64,000 nt of DNA from Acidobacteria bacterium SCN 69-37 (GTDB lineage Bacteria; Acidobacteriota; Vicinamibacteria; Vicinamibacterales; SCN-69-37). The stretch is taken from positions 186,001 to 250,000 of the forward strand of contig MEDJ01000001.1 in NCBI GenBank assembly GCA_001724025.1. The letters run 5' to 3'. The position numbers were made by a program, and so were the translations under genes. The notes beneath the pieces are model-generated. The model did not search any database and was not told the origin of the DNA. It saw only the letters and a program-made list of their open reading frames with translations. Of the stretch, positions 25,188 to 34,809 are shown one piece after another (the first letter of the stretch is position 1; every line of letters begins with the position of its first letter).

Positions 25188-25984
25188 GGCCGCGCTCCCC
25201 CGCCGAGCAGTTGCGCGGGCGCGCCGGCGCGTCGCGGGGTCAACAGCCAGCGTTGAATCTCGACGCGCAGCGCGTCGGTCGCTTCACGGTTTCCCGTGTC
25301 CACCCGGTCGAGCACGACCAGCGCCTCGGCCAGCCGTCCGCGCCGATAGAGGTTCCGCGCGCGGACCAGCGCGACGTCTTCGCTCGACAACACCTCGAGC
25401 GGTCGCGGCGCCACGACGGGGCCCGCCGGTGTCGGTCCCGCGCCCCGAATCCACTCGCCGACGACCGGACTGCCCACAGCGGTGAACACCAGCAGCGCGA
25501 AAGCCATCCCGGCCACGATCTGCACCGCCAGTCGCACCATCCGCCGTCCATCACGCAGCGGCCGCGCATCGACGATGGCGACCGGTGAGGAGGCGTGTGA
25601 CACGCCGCGCGTACGCTCGACCCGTTCGAGCCGTGCCCACAGCGCGGCGACCTTCTCGTCGGCGCCCGAGGCCTGCTCGGCCCCGGCCAGGAGTTGGCGC
25701 GCACGATCGAGATCGCCGCGATCGACGAGCCCACCGGCTGCATCGAGCATTTCGTCGGCACGGCGCAGCCGCTCGCCCTGGGCCGTGCGGGCCCGGTTGA
25801 TGTACGCCCGCGCCCGCGCATGCGTCCTGTCGATGAACAGCACGCGCGTCCACAGGTGGATCGCCTCGTCGAAATTGCCGAGGAAATATTGATCGAGGCC
25901 GTCGACGAGCAGCGCTTCGGTGCGGCTCTCCCTGTCAGCGGTGCTGGCCGCGCCAGACAACTCCCGATGGCGTGATTCACTCAT
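25184..25984 (-). CDS. TPR-like protein with one transmembrane helix
   Basis: A 266-residue protein. Residues of about 20-115 contain TPR-like helices (LLVDGLDQYFLGNFDEAIHL, RADEMLDAAGGLVDRGDLDR), suggesting a protein-interaction domain in the cytoplasm. One hydrophobic helix near 170-190 (IVAGMAFALLVFTAVGS) is followed by a periplasmic or cytoplasmic segment with another short repeat (LYRRGRLAEALVVLDR). No catalytic motif. It is the first gene of the minus-strand series to DUF457 and overlaps the zinc-ribbon RDD gene by ATGA, so the two proteins may work together. Confidence 0.65.
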   Translation of the reverse strand: MSESRHRELSGAASTADRESRTEALLVDGLDQYFLGNFDEAIHLWTRVLFIDRTHARARAYINRARTAQGERLRRADEMLDAAGGLVDRGDLDRARQLLAGAEQASGADEKVAALWARLERVERTRGVSHASSPVAIVDARPLRDGRRMVRLAVQIVAGMAFALLVFTAVGSPVVGEWIRGAGPTPAGPVVAPRPLEVLSSEDVALVRARNLYRRGRLAEALVVLDRVDTGNREATDALRVEIQRWLLTPRRAGAPAQLLGGGARP

Positions 25985-26094
25985 GGCGTCGACAGGCGGA
26001 TTATAGCGGTCGCCCCCGATCCGTACAACGACGTTCTCACCGGACCCGTGCCGTTCGCCCCCGGGCTTCGCGCCCTGCGATAGAGTGCGGGCGC

Positions 26095-26991
26095 ATGGCC
26101 CTCGTCGAATCCGTCCCGAACATCAGCAACGCCCGGCGGGCCGACGTCGTCGAGACAGGGGCCAGGGCCGTCAGGAGCGCGGGCGCGCGCCTGCTCGACC
26201 TGCACCGCGATCGCGATCACGACCGGACCGTCTACACAATCGCTGGTGATCCCGATCACGTTGTCGCCGCGCTCGATGCGCTCGCCGACACGGCCATCAC
26301 GGCGCTCGATCTCCGGCGTCAGACGGGCGTCCACCCGCGCGTCGGCGTCGTCGACGTCGTCCCGTTCGTCCCGATTGGCGATGTGCCCCTCGAGACCTGC
26401 GTTGCCCTGGCGCGCCACTTCGGCGCCGGGCTGGCGGCGCGTCACGACCTGCCGGTCTTCCTCTACGACGCCGCGGCCACGGCCGCCCCCCGTCGGCGGC
26501 TCGAAGCCATCAGGCGTGGCGGCCTCGAAGCGCTGGCCGCGCGCATGCAGGACGATCCGGCCTGGCGGCCCGACTTCGGGCCCGCCGTTCCACACCCGTC
26601 GGCCGGCGTCACGATCGTCGGCGCACGCATCCCGCTGATCGCCTGGAACATCCAGCTCGCGACCGACAACGTCGCCGTGGCCACGGCCATCGCGCGCGCG
26701 ATCCGCGAAAGCTCGGGTGGGCTGCCCGGCGTCAAGGCGCTGGGGGTGCCGCTCGCCGCGCGCGGGCTGGCGCAGGTGACGATGAACCTCACCGACTATC
26801 GCGTCACGTCGATGCGCACCGTCTTCGAGGCGGTCGTGGCCGCGGCGGCGATGCACGACGTGTCGGTCGTCGATACCGAGATCGTCGGTCTCGTGCCGCG
26901 GGCCGCGCTGAGCGACGAGGACGCGCGCGTGCTCCGCGTACGCGACTACGACGGCCGGCACATCCTCGAACATCGCCTCGCCGCGACGTAA
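26095..26991 (+). CDS. ftcD: Glutamate formimidoyltransferase
   Basis: A 298-residue protein covering the N- and C-terminal formiminotransferase subdomains (LVESVPNISNARR at the start, TGVHPRVGVVDVVPFVP with the catalytic His near 80, SGGLPGVKALGVPL, VTMNLTDY). It transfers a formimino group between formiminoglutamate and tetrahydrofolate in histidine breakdown; the cyclodeaminase domain of the mammalian fusion is absent. ATG 26095 lies 8 bp after a TAGAGT hexamer, with no Shine-Dalgarno sequence, suggesting a leaderless mRNA. No other hut gene is nearby, so a role in folate one-carbon recycling is also possible. Confidence 0.88.
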   Translation: MALVESVPNISNARRADVVETGARAVRSAGARLLDLHRDRDHDRTVYTIAGDPDHVVAALDALADTAITALDLRRQTGVHPRVGVVDVVPFVPIGDVPLETCVALARHFGAGLAARHDLPVFLYDAAATAAPRRRLEAIRRGGLEALAARMQDDPAWRPDFGPAVPHPSAGVTIVGARIPLIAWNIQLATDNVAVATAIARAIRESSGGLPGVKALGVPLAARGLAQVTMNLTDYRVTSMRTVFEAVVAAAAMHDVSVVDTEIVGLVPRAALSDEDARVLRVRDYDGRHILEHRLAAT

Positions 26992-27022
26992 CGGACACCG
27001 CGCGCCCCGCCGCCGCGTCGCC

Positions 27023-28393
27023 CTACCCCTCCTCGCGATCGCGCCCCGGTGCGATGCCAAGCGTCCGCATCTTCTTGTAGAGGTTGCTGCGTTCGAGGCC
27101 GAGCGCATCGGCCGTGCGCGAGATGTTGCCCTCACACGCCGTCAGTGTCTGGAGGATATATCCGCGTTCCCAGGCGTCGCGCGCCGCGAACAGCGGCTGG
27201 ATCGGCACACTCACGGCCGGACGGGCTACCGGCACGGCGGCCATCAGGAACGACAGGTCCGCGACGTCGATTACGTCACCGGGCACCATGATGACCAGCC
27301 GTTCGATCACGTTCCGCAGTTCGCGCACATTGCCCGGCCAGTGATACTGCATCAGCATGGCCGCCGCTTCGTCAGACACGGTCTTCGGCCGCCGGCCGTA
27401 TTCGGCCACGAACTCCCTGATGAAGTGCTCGGCCAGCAGCAGCACATCGGTCTCGCGTTCGCGCAGCGGCGGCACGAAGATCGGAATCACGTTGAGCCGG
27501 AAGTAGAGATCCTCGCGGAAGTGTCCCTCGTGGATCTCCGCAGCGAGGTCTTTGTTGGTCGCCGCGATCACGCGGACGTCGACGCGCACGCTGCCCTGGC
27601 CGCCGACCGGCTCGATGATCTGTTCCTGGAGCGCGCGCAGGACCTTCGCCTGCATCTTCAGGCTCATGTCGCCGACTTCGTCGAGGAACAGCGTGCCGCC
27701 GGACGCGAGGTCGAACTTGCCGCGTCGATCGCCAACGGCGCCAGTGAAGGCGCCCTTGACGTGCCCGAACAGCTCCGACTCGATCAGATCCTCGGGCAGG
27801 GCGGCCGAGTTGACCTCGATGAAGGGGCCCGACCGCCGCTGGCTGAGCAGGTGCACGTGCCGCGCGACGAGTTCCTTGCCGGTGCCGTTCTCGCCCGACA
27901 CCAGCACCCGCCCGTTGGTCGGCGCGGCCATCGCGATCTGCTCGCGCAGCCGCCGCATCACGCGGCTGTCGCCGACGATGGCGTAGCGGCGATCGACGCG
28001 GGCCCGCAACGCGCGGTTCTCGACCTCGAGCTGGCGCTGCCGCAGCGCATTGCGCACCACGAGCATCGTCTTGTCGAGCGACAGCGGCTTTTCGATGAAG
28101 TCGAACGCCCCGAGCCGCGTGGCACGCACGGCGGACTCGATGTTGGCATGCCCCGAGATCATGATCACCGGCACGTCGGGCGCCAGGCTCACGAGTTGCT
28201 CCAGCGTCTGCAGGCCGTCGACGCCGGGCAGCCAGATGTCGAGCAGCACGACGTCGTACGCACGCGCGCGCACCTGCTCCAGCGCGGCTTCCCCGCTGTC
28301 GACCGCATCGACGCTGTAGCCGTCATCGCGCAGCACGCCGCCGAGCGATGCCCTGACGCCCGCCTCGTCGTCGACGATCAGGATCGCAGACAT
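27023..28393 (-). CDS. ntrX: NtrX-like sigma-54 response regulator
   Basis: A 456-residue regulator: receiver domain 1-120 (phospho-acceptor Asp 52 in LLDIWLPG, acidic pocket Asp 8/9), AAA+ domain about 140-380 with Walker A GENGTGKE (167-174), the sigma-54-contacting GAFTGA (214-219) and Walker B TLFLDEV (234-240), and a C-terminal Fis-type helix-turn-helix (GNISRTADALGLERSNLYKK). It should activate sigma-54 promoters when phosphorylated by its partner. It overlaps the sensor kinase gene by 16 bp. The pair matches NtrYX, which senses nitrogen or redox/envelope cues in other bacteria; the signal here is unknown. Confidence 0.88.
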   Translation of the reverse strand: MSAILIVDDEAGVRASLGGVLRDDGYSVDAVDSGEAALEQVRARAYDVVLLDIWLPGVDGLQTLEQLVSLAPDVPVIMISGHANIESAVRATRLGAFDFIEKPLSLDKTMLVVRNALRQRQLEVENRALRARVDRRYAIVGDSRVMRRLREQIAMAAPTNGRVLVSGENGTGKELVARHVHLLSQRRSGPFIEVNSAALPEDLIESELFGHVKGAFTGAVGDRRGKFDLASGGTLFLDEVGDMSLKMQAKVLRALQEQIIEPVGGQGSVRVDVRVIAATNKDLAAEIHEGHFREDLYFRLNVIPIFVPPLRERETDVLLLAEHFIREFVAEYGRRPKTVSDEAAAMLMQYHWPGNVRELRNVIERLVIMVPGDVIDVADLSFLMAAVPVARPAVSVPIQPLFAARDAWERGYILQTLTACEGNISRTADALGLERSNLYKKMRTLGIAPGRDREEG

Positions 28394-30681
28394 GGCAGAT
28401 CGATCCGGAAGGTCGTTCCCGAGGGCGCGGCCGCCACGGCCGCGATCGTGCCGCCGTGATCGGCCACAATGCGACGCACGATCGCGAGCCCCAGCCCGCT
28501 GCCACGCCCTTTCGTCGAGTAGTACGGCATGAACAGCTTGTCCTTGTCGGCCACCGGAATACCCGGGCCGTTGTCGGTGACCGTCACCTGGATGCGCCCG
28601 GCGGCCGCATCGAACTGCGTGCGCACGACGATGGCCGGGACCTGTCCGTCAGGCCGCGGCGGGCCGGCCGGTCCGCCGAGCCCCTCGAGCGCATTGTCGA
28701 CCAGGTTGATGACGACCTGGCGGAGCTGCTCGCCGTCAATCAGCACCGGCGGCAGACCCGGCTCGAGATCATAGGCCAGCGTGACGCCGCCCGAAACCAG
28801 CACGCCCGCGTAGAGCCGCAGCGTCTGTTCGATGAGGCGGTTGACGTCACCGGCCTGCATCCGCGGCGCGCGCAGCCGCGCGAACTGCGCGAACTCGTCG
28901 ACCAGTCCCTTCAGGGCCTCGACCTCGGTGACGATGGCGTCGGTACACTCGGCCACGAGGGCCCGACTCTGCGGCGGCGCCTGGCTGAAATGACGGCGAA
29001 GCCGCTCGGCGCTGAGCTGGATGGGCGTGAGCGGGTTCTTCACCTCGTGCGCCAGTCGTCGGGCCACGTCGCGCCAGGCCGCCACACGCTGCGCCCGGAA
29101 CAGCAGCGTGACGTCGTCGAGCACGAGCACCGCGCCCTCGCGGCGGCCCTGTTCACCCACCAGGACCGTGGCCGCCACGGCCAGGTTCATCTCGCGATCG
29201 TCGCGTGTCAGCGTGATCTCTTCGACGGTGCGGCTGCCATCGCCCGCCGCGGCGCGCGCCAGCGGCAGCAGCGGGCGCAGATCTTCACGCTCGAACGTTC
29301 CCGCCGCAGTGCGCCCCTGCACGTCCGGCCCCAGGTTCAGCAGGCGCTCGGCGGCGCCATTGACCGTCTGGATGCAGCCATCCGCATCGAGCGAAATGAC
29401 GCCGGTCGCCACGCGATCGAGAATCGTCTCGATGTACCGCCGGCGTGCGTCGCTCTCGAGGTTCTTCTGTTCGAGCGCCTGGCGCGAGGCTTCGAGCCGT
29501 TCGCGGCTCGATCGCAGCTGCGCCGCCATCATGTTGAACGACTCGACGAGTGATCCGAGCTCGTCGGCGGTCTCGGCCTCGAGGTGCAGATCGAACTGCC
29601 CGGCGCCGATGGCGCGCGCGCCCTCGGCCAGCATCTGCACCGGGCGCGTGATCCGCTTGGCGAGATACAGGCCGAGCCACGTCGCGCTGATCAGGATCAG
29701 CAGGCTGACGGCGAGGAACACCGACTGGTAGATCCCCTGGATCGGTGCGCCGAGCACCCGCAGGCCCTGGTAGCTCTCGTACGCGGCCGTGGCCTCGAGC
29801 GCCCAGGCCTGGACGTCGGGCGCCAGGTAGGACGAAACGACGAGCACGCCGGCCACCGTCGCCCCGGTGCCGACGATCGGCACGGCCGTCCGCAGCAGCA
29901 CACCCCCGCCCGGCAGATCGTCCTGCTGCTCCTGTTCGGTCGCGGTCGCTGCCGCACGCGCGGCAATGCGATCGGCCGATGGCGGCACCTGCCCGCGCGG
30001 CAGGTTCGCCGATCCGACGCCGACCAGAAACACCAGGTCGGCATCCGCCGCGCCTGCCGGATCGATCCCGTAGACCTCGATCAACCCGTTGCGCATCGTG
30101 CGCGGCTCGTTCTGGACCAGCGCACCGAGCGCCTCGATGTTCGCGGGCGTGAGCACCGTGGGCGGCAGTTGCCGGGCGATGCGGCGCGCGTGCAGCGCGC
30201 TCAGCTCCTGGCCCTCGCGGTAGTACTGGCGCGCAATCTCCTGCGCGGCCACCAGCACGTCCTCGACGGGGGCACTGAACCAGCGGGCCGCACTGTCGCG
30301 GATGATCTGGCTGCCGCTCAGCAGCACCAGCACGGCCGGCAGGATCGTCATCGCCAGCAGCGCGGCCACGAGCTTGGCGCGGAAGCGGGCGAACGGCGCC
30401 GCGCGGCGCTGCTCCACCCACAGCTTCAGCAGGTTGCGCACCAGCACGAACGACAGCGCGGCCAGCAGCAGCAGGTCGACGGCCAGCAGACCGTACAGCA
30501 GCACGTCCGTCAGGAACTGCGGCGCCAGGTCGCTCGTTCGATCGGCAAGCCAGAACAGCCCGGCCATCAAGCCGACCAGCACCAGCGCGGCCACCGCGAG
30601 CACACGCGGCCGATCGAGCAGCCGGCGCCGTCCCTGCTCGATCGACGCCGACGCGTGCGCAGACGGATCGTGCAGGAACAT
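28378..30681 (-). CDS. ntrY: NtrY-like sensor histidine kinase
   Basis: A 767-residue membrane kinase. There are three hydrophobic N-terminal segments, a periplasmic sensor region of about 190 residues, a further helix and HAMP domain (about 320-385), a PAS domain (about 400-510), HisKA with phospho-accepting His 545 in ARRLAHEVKNPLTPIQL, and a HATPase_c domain with DNGPGIP and GSGLGLAIV. This order and the PLTPIQLSAERL motif are typical of NtrY. The ATG is three bases past the stop of a DUF4390 gene, and it overlaps ntrX, forming a two-component operon. Confidence 0.9.
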   Translation of the reverse strand: MFLHDPSAHASASIEQGRRRLLDRPRVLAVAALVLVGLMAGLFWLADRTSDLAPQFLTDVLLYGLLAVDLLLLAALSFVLVRNLLKLWVEQRRAAPFARFRAKLVAALLAMTILPAVLVLLSGSQIIRDSAARWFSAPVEDVLVAAQEIARQYYREGQELSALHARRIARQLPPTVLTPANIEALGALVQNEPRTMRNGLIEVYGIDPAGAADADLVFLVGVGSANLPRGQVPPSADRIAARAAATATEQEQQDDLPGGGVLLRTAVPIVGTGATVAGVLVVSSYLAPDVQAWALEATAAYESYQGLRVLGAPIQGIYQSVFLAVSLLILISATWLGLYLAKRITRPVQMLAEGARAIGAGQFDLHLEAETADELGSLVESFNMMAAQLRSSRERLEASRQALEQKNLESDARRRYIETILDRVATGVISLDADGCIQTVNGAAERLLNLGPDVQGRTAAGTFEREDLRPLLPLARAAAGDGSRTVEEITLTRDDREMNLAVAATVLVGEQGRREGAVLVLDDVTLLFRAQRVAAWRDVARRLAHEVKNPLTPIQLSAERLRRHFSQAPPQSRALVAECTDAIVTEVEALKGLVDEFAQFARLRAPRMQAGDVNRLIEQTLRLYAGVLVSGGVTLAYDLEPGLPPVLIDGEQLRQVVINLVDNALEGLGGPAGPPRPDGQVPAIVVRTQFDAAAGRIQVTVTDNGPGIPVADKDKLFMPYYSTKGRGSGLGLAIVRRIVADHGGTIAAVAAAPSGTTFRIDLPCLRS

Positions 30682-30684
30682 GGC

Positions 30685-31224
30685 TCAGCGCAGGTACGTG
30701 AAGCTCGCGCGGCCGCGGCCGTCGTCGGACGTCCAGGGCCAGAGCGGGAACGTGCGGCGCGGACTGGTGCGCAGCCGCACGCGAACGTAGTAGTCGGCGT
30801 TGGGACGCAGTTGCCCGTCAGCAGCCAGCGACACACGATCGAACGTCGTCATCTCGGTGCGCGCCCTGGCGAAGTCGCTCGTCCGTTCGGACCAGAACAC
30901 GTGGTCGTCGCGCAGCCGCGAGACGTGATACACGCCGGTCAGGTTGTCGAACTTCACCGACGAGGCCACCACGGCCTGCGCCACGTTCCTGTCGAACCAC
31001 GCGGCCGACGGCTCGCGCAGGTCCACGGTGAACGTCAGCGTCATCAGCAGGCCGCTCTGCACCAGGGCGCGGGCCTCCGCGTCGATCGCGTCCGGCGCGG
31101 CAAACGACACCGACACCTGCCCGTCAGCGACGACAGGTGTGATGCGGATGTCTGTCGGGGCGGCCGTGGCCAGCGCCACCGTCCCCAGACAGACAGTCGC
31201 CAGACGACGGAGACCGGCGATCAT
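30685..31224 (-). CDS. DUF4390 protein linked to ntrYX
   Basis: A 179-residue protein with a signal peptide ([18 protein letters not shown]) and a beta-rich mature part ([33 protein letters not shown]), the pattern of DUF4390. In proteobacteria this gene also sits directly before ntrY, so a periplasmic role in NtrY signal input is plausible but unproven. ATG 31224 overlaps the nrdR stop (ATGA) and the stop is three bases before ntrY, so it is coupled to both. Confidence 0.75.
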   Translation of the reverse strand: MIAGLRRLATVCLGTVALATAAPTDIRITPVVADGQVSVSFAAPDAIDAEARALVQSGLLMTLTFTVDLREPSAAWFDRNVAQAVVASSVKFDNLTGVYHVSRLRDDHVFWSERTSDFARARTEMTTFDRVSLAADGQLRPNADYYVRVRLRTSPRRTFPLWPWTSDDGRGRASFTYLR

Positions 31225-31679
31225 TCCCGGGTCCTGAGCAGTTCGTTCAACTCGTTGGTGAATTCGTCGATGTCCCTGAAATTGCGATAGACCGAGGCGA
31301 ACCGGACGAACGCCACCTTGTCGAGTTGCTTGAGCTCGATCATCACCTGCCGCCCGATCTCCTCTGTCGTGATCTCGCGCTCGGGCCGCTCCTGCAACGC
31401 CGCCTCGATCCGGTCCGCCACGGCCTCGAGGGCCGAGACGCGCACGGGCCGCTTCTCGCACGCCTTGAGCAGGCCGCCCACGAGCTTCTGCCGATCGAAC
31501 CGCTCGCGCCGGCCGTCCTTCTTGACGACCATGTACGGGATCTCGTCGATCCGCTCGTAACTCGTGAACCGTCGGCCGCACTCGAGGCACTCGCGGCGCC
31601 GCCGGATGGCGTCGCCTTCCTTGCTCTCGCGCGAATCCACGACCTTGTCACCGAGATGACCGCAATAGGGGCACTTCAC
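31221..31679 (-). CDS. nrdR: Transcriptional repressor NrdR
   Basis: A 152-residue repressor of ribonucleotide reductase genes. The zinc ribbon Cys 3, 6, 31 and 34 ([16 protein letters not shown]) is followed by an ATP-cone ([20 protein letters not shown]) that senses dATP/ATP. GTG 31679 is chosen because it puts the ribbon at the N-terminus and overlaps the upstream stop (GTGA). No nrd gene is in the window. It is the second gene of the flippase-nrdR-DUF4390-ntrY-ntrX series. Confidence 0.92.
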   Translation of the reverse strand: MKCPYCGHLGDKVVDSRESKEGDAIRRRRECLECGRRFTSYERIDEIPYMVVKKDGRRERFDRQKLVGGLLKACEKRPVRVSALEAVADRIEAALQERPEREITTEEIGRQVMIELKQLDKVAFVRFASVYRNFRDIDEFTNELNELLRTRE

Positions 31680-32743
31680 GATAGCCGCGCCTCCTCCTGC
31701 TCCGACGTCGCCGGTATCCGCGATCCGCCGGCCGCTGCCTCGGCTCCCACCGATTTCACCTGCCCGAGCGTCAGACCGTCCTGCCCCATGTACAGCAGGC
31801 CAAGCGCCGTCACGGGCACGAACGTCACCAGGTGCAGGACGATGGCCGCCGCGCCGGCGGCGCTGTCGGGGGCGCCGAACAACTGCGTGAGGGCCATCTT
31901 GTAGAAAAAGTGGAAGCCGCCCGCGGCCCCGGGCGTCGGCACGGCCACGCCCACCGTCAGGTATCCCACGACCAGGAACGATCCCGTGAACGACATCGGT
32001 AACCCGAACGCCCACGTCGTGACGACGATGCCGAGGGCGATCGACAGCCAGAGCGGGACGGACCAGACGATCGACCACGCCAGATCCTTCGGGCTCCGCA
32101 TGATGCGCAGGCCGCCGACGAACGTCTGGACCAGGTGATCGGCAGTGGCGGCCATGCGCGCCGGCAGAAACCCGGTGATCCAGCCGGCCCAGCGACCGAT
32201 GCGCTCCGGGTGCCCGGCCAGCACGAACAGCACGAGCACGCCGACGATCGCCGCGGCCGCACCAAGCATGCCCGCTGTTGCGATCTCGCGCGGCACCGCG
32301 ATCCCCGCGACGAGAATCGCGATGGCAAACAGCACGAGGACCGTGCACAGGTCCAGCACGCGCTCGACCACGATCGTGGCCATGGCCGCCGGCGGGTTCA
32401 ACCCCTCCTGCTTCGCGAGCGCGTACGGCCGCAGCAACTCGCCGACACGGCCCGGCAGCAGGAAGCTGGCGGCGAATCCCATGACGGTCGTCCGGAACGC
32501 GGTCCGGAATCGTGTCGGTCCGAGCGGCCGCAGCAGCCAGCGCCAGCGCCAGGCCCGCAGCACGTAGGTCTGCATCGTCACGACCACGGCGAGGGCCAGC
32601 CAGCCAACGTGTGCGTGCAGCACGGCGTCCCAGGCGTCGCGCAGGTTCATGTCGCGCAGAAACAGCACGACGAGCGCGACCGTCAGGAGGCCGATGAGCA
32701 GAGTCTGCCAGGAGCGGGAGCGGGCGACGGGCGCGGACGACAT
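31676..32743 (-). CDS. Flippase-like membrane protein (LPG-synthase TM domain)
   Basis: A 355-residue protein with about eight helices matching the UPF0104/lysylphosphatidylglycerol-synthase transmembrane domain: [49 protein letters not shown] and [14 protein letters not shown]. Proteins with only this domain may flip lipids or glycolipids; no cytoplasmic synthase domain is present. It is the first gene of a five-gene coupled operon and is divergent from a DUF4097-like gene across 44 bp. Substrate unknown. Confidence 0.8.
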   Translation of the reverse strand: MSSAPVARSRSWQTLLIGLLTVALVVLFLRDMNLRDAWDAVLHAHVGWLALAVVVTMQTYVLRAWRWRWLLRPLGPTRFRTAFRTTVMGFAASFLLPGRVGELLRPYALAKQEGLNPPAAMATIVVERVLDLCTVLVLFAIAILVAGIAVPREIATAGMLGAAAAIVGVLVLFVLAGHPERIGRWAGWITGFLPARMAATADHLVQTFVGGLRIMRSPKDLAWSIVWSVPLWLSIALGIVVTTWAFGLPMSFTGSFLVVGYLTVGVAVPTPGAAGGFHFFYKMALTQLFGAPDSAAGAAAIVLHLVTFVPVTALGLLYMGQDGLTLGQVKSVGAEAAAGGSRIPATSEQEEARLS

Positions 32744-32787
32744 CAGGAGAATCCGACAGTTCGTACTATAAGATTGGCGGCAAGTCT

Positions 32788-33882
32788 ATGGGAAAACGAG
32801 AGTTACTCATCGCCGCGGCGTTCGTCGTGATGGGAATGGTGGCCTGGCGCCTCACCGCCCCGCCGCCGCCCGGCGGGGTCCGGCCGTTTTCCCTCGACAC
32901 TCTGGCCGAGATCTGGCGAAACCGCAATACGGCCACAGGCGGCAGGGCCTCGGTCACGACCGACGGCGTGCTCCCGGTGTCCGACACGCTGACCGAGGTC
33001 CGGCTGGCCAACCTGGTGGCCGTCGACGTCCGCGGCGAGGCCCGCGCGGACATCGCGTGGACCCTCCAGGTCGACACCACGGGCCCGTCCGACGCGGCCG
33101 CGCAGGGGACGGCCGAGCGGACGACGTTCACGCACGACGAGATCGGACCGGTGCTCGCGCTCGGGACCCGGTCCCCTGAGGACGTCCCGCGCGCGGGCAC
33201 GCTGACGCTCCGCGTCCCGTCGCGGCTCACTGTGCGCGTGGAGACGGCGCGCCGCACGCACATTGCCGCGGTCGCCGGCGTGCGGCTCGAGAACCTCGTC
33301 GGCGACACGACGCTGACATCGGTCGCGGGATCGATCGACGGCGCGCACGGCAACGGCGATCTGACGATCGACGACAGCCGTGACGTCACGCTGACGCTCG
33401 CCGGGTCGCGCACGACCATCAGGCGATCGCACGGCGCCGTCGCGCTGACCGCGCGCAACGGCGAGACGCGGATCGAGCAGGCCACGGGCCGCGTGGACGC
33501 CGACACGATCAACCAGCGCCTGACGATCATCGAACCGGCCCGCGAGGTGCGCGTCGGCGGCGTGGGCGGCGAGATCACGATCGAGCGTCCCCGCGCGGCC
33601 GTGGACGTCGATGCGCGGCGATCGCACGTCCAGGCCCTCCTCGATCGCGCCGTGCCGATCACCGTGTTCAGCGCCGAGGGTGAGGTCACGCTCTCGCTGC
33701 CCGATCACGTGCCGATCTCGCTCGACGTCGAGGCCGACACGGGCCGGATCGACGCCACGGCCATCGGCCTCACGCCGATCGATCGCGACGGCCGCAGTCG
33801 GATCATCCGCACCGTCGACGAGGCGTCGCGTGTGGCGGTCCGCGGCGACCGCAGCGGCATTGTCATCGTCCGGATGAAGTGA
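32788..33882 (+). CDS. DUF4097-like beta-helical protein with N-terminal anchor
   Basis: A 364-residue protein with one N-terminal hydrophobic helix (about 6-24) and then a long series of short beta strands in which V, T, I and L alternate with D, G and R (for example LTIDDSRDVTLTLAGSRTTI, VGGVGGEITIERPRAAVDVD). This matches the DUF4097 'putative adhesin' right-handed beta-helix pattern, on the outer side of the inner membrane or free in the periplasm. The ATG is 14 bp after a TATAAG hexamer (32768-32773). No adhesin or catalytic activity can be assigned. Confidence 0.65.
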   Translation: MGKRELLIAAAFVVMGMVAWRLTAPPPPGGVRPFSLDTLAEIWRNRNTATGGRASVTTDGVLPVSDTLTEVRLANLVAVDVRGEARADIAWTLQVDTTGPSDAAAQGTAERTTFTHDEIGPVLALGTRSPEDVPRAGTLTLRVPSRLTVRVETARRTHIAAVAGVRLENLVGDTTLTSVAGSIDGAHGNGDLTIDDSRDVTLTLAGSRTTIRRSHGAVALTARNGETRIEQATGRVDADTINQRLTIIEPAREVRVGGVGGEITIERPRAAVDVDARRSHVQALLDRAVPITVFSAEGEVTLSLPDHVPISLDVEADTGRIDATAIGLTPIDRDGRSRIIRTVDEASRVAVRGDRSGIVIVRMK

Positions 33883-33909
33883 TAGGCTGCCGCTTCTCCT
33901 CGGAACGCC

Positions 33910-34809
33910 ATGTCATCATCATCTGTTGTCCTCGAAACCACCCTCACGGGTTTGACCCTCCAGCGCCGCGGCAAGGTGCGTGATGTCTACGATCTCGGCA
34001 CCGAACTGCTGATCGTCGCCACCGATCGCATCTCGGCCTTCGACTACGTGCTGGCGTCGGGCATCCCCGACAAGGGGAAGGTCCTCACGCAGTTGTCGGC
34101 GTTCTGGTTCGCGCAGATGGGCGACATCGTGCCGCACCACCTGCTCTCGGTCGACGTGGCCGACTTTCCCGCCGTCACGAAGCCGCACCACGACGTACTC
34201 CGCGGCCGCTCGATGCTCGTGCGCAAGACGACACCGCTGCCCGTCGAGTGCGTCGCACGCGGCTATCTCGTCGGCTCGGGGTGGAAGGACTATCAGCGAT
34301 CCGGATCGGTGTGCGGCGTGGCGCTGCCGGCCGGCCTGCGCGAGTCGGATCGCCTGCCGCAGACGATCTTCACCCCGGCGACGAAGGCCGACTCCGGGCA
34401 CGACGAGAACATCAGCGAGGCCCAGGCCGGCGCCATCGTCGGGGCCGATCGCATCGCCCGCCTGCGCGACCTCACCCTCGCCATCTACGAGCGTGGTGTG
34501 ACGCACGCGGCCTCGCAGGGCATCATCATCGCCGATACGAAGTTCGAGTTCGGCATCGCCGCCGACGGCACGCTCACGCTGATCGACGAGGTGCTCACGC
34601 CCGACTCGTCGCGCTTCTGGCCCGCCGACACGTACGCCCCCGGTCACGCACAGCCGAGCTTCGACAAGCAGTTCGTGCGCGATCACCTCGAGGCCATCGG
34701 CTGGAACAAGCAGCCCCCCGTTCCGAGCCTTCCCGACGACGTCGTCAGCCGCACGCGCGAGAAGTATCTCGAGGCCTTCCGCCGTCTCACCGGGAGTGGC
34801 CTCCAGTGA
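33910..34809 (+). CDS. purC: SAICAR synthetase (PurC)
   Basis: A 299-residue phosphoribosylaminoimidazole-succinocarboxamide synthase, a step of purine synthesis. Family blocks: RRGKVRDVYDLG with the ATP-binding loop, ATDRISAFDYVLASGIPDKG, VECVARGYLVGSGWKDY and IDEVLTPDSSRFW. Length fits the longer, yeast-like branch. It starts 27 bp after the DUF4097-like gene. Its TGA stop overlaps the ATG of a Fis-type regulator. Confidence 0.94.
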   Translation: MSSSSVVLETTLTGLTLQRRGKVRDVYDLGTELLIVATDRISAFDYVLASGIPDKGKVLTQLSAFWFAQMGDIVPHHLLSVDVADFPAVTKPHHDVLRGRSMLVRKTTPLPVECVARGYLVGSGWKDYQRSGSVCGVALPAGLRESDRLPQTIFTPATKADSGHDENISEAQAGAIVGADRIARLRDLTLAIYERGVTHAASQGIIIADTKFEFGIAADGTLTLIDEVLTPDSSRFWPADTYAPGHAQPSFDKQFVRDHLEAIGWNKQPPVPSLPDDVVSRTREKYLEAFRRLTGSGLQ

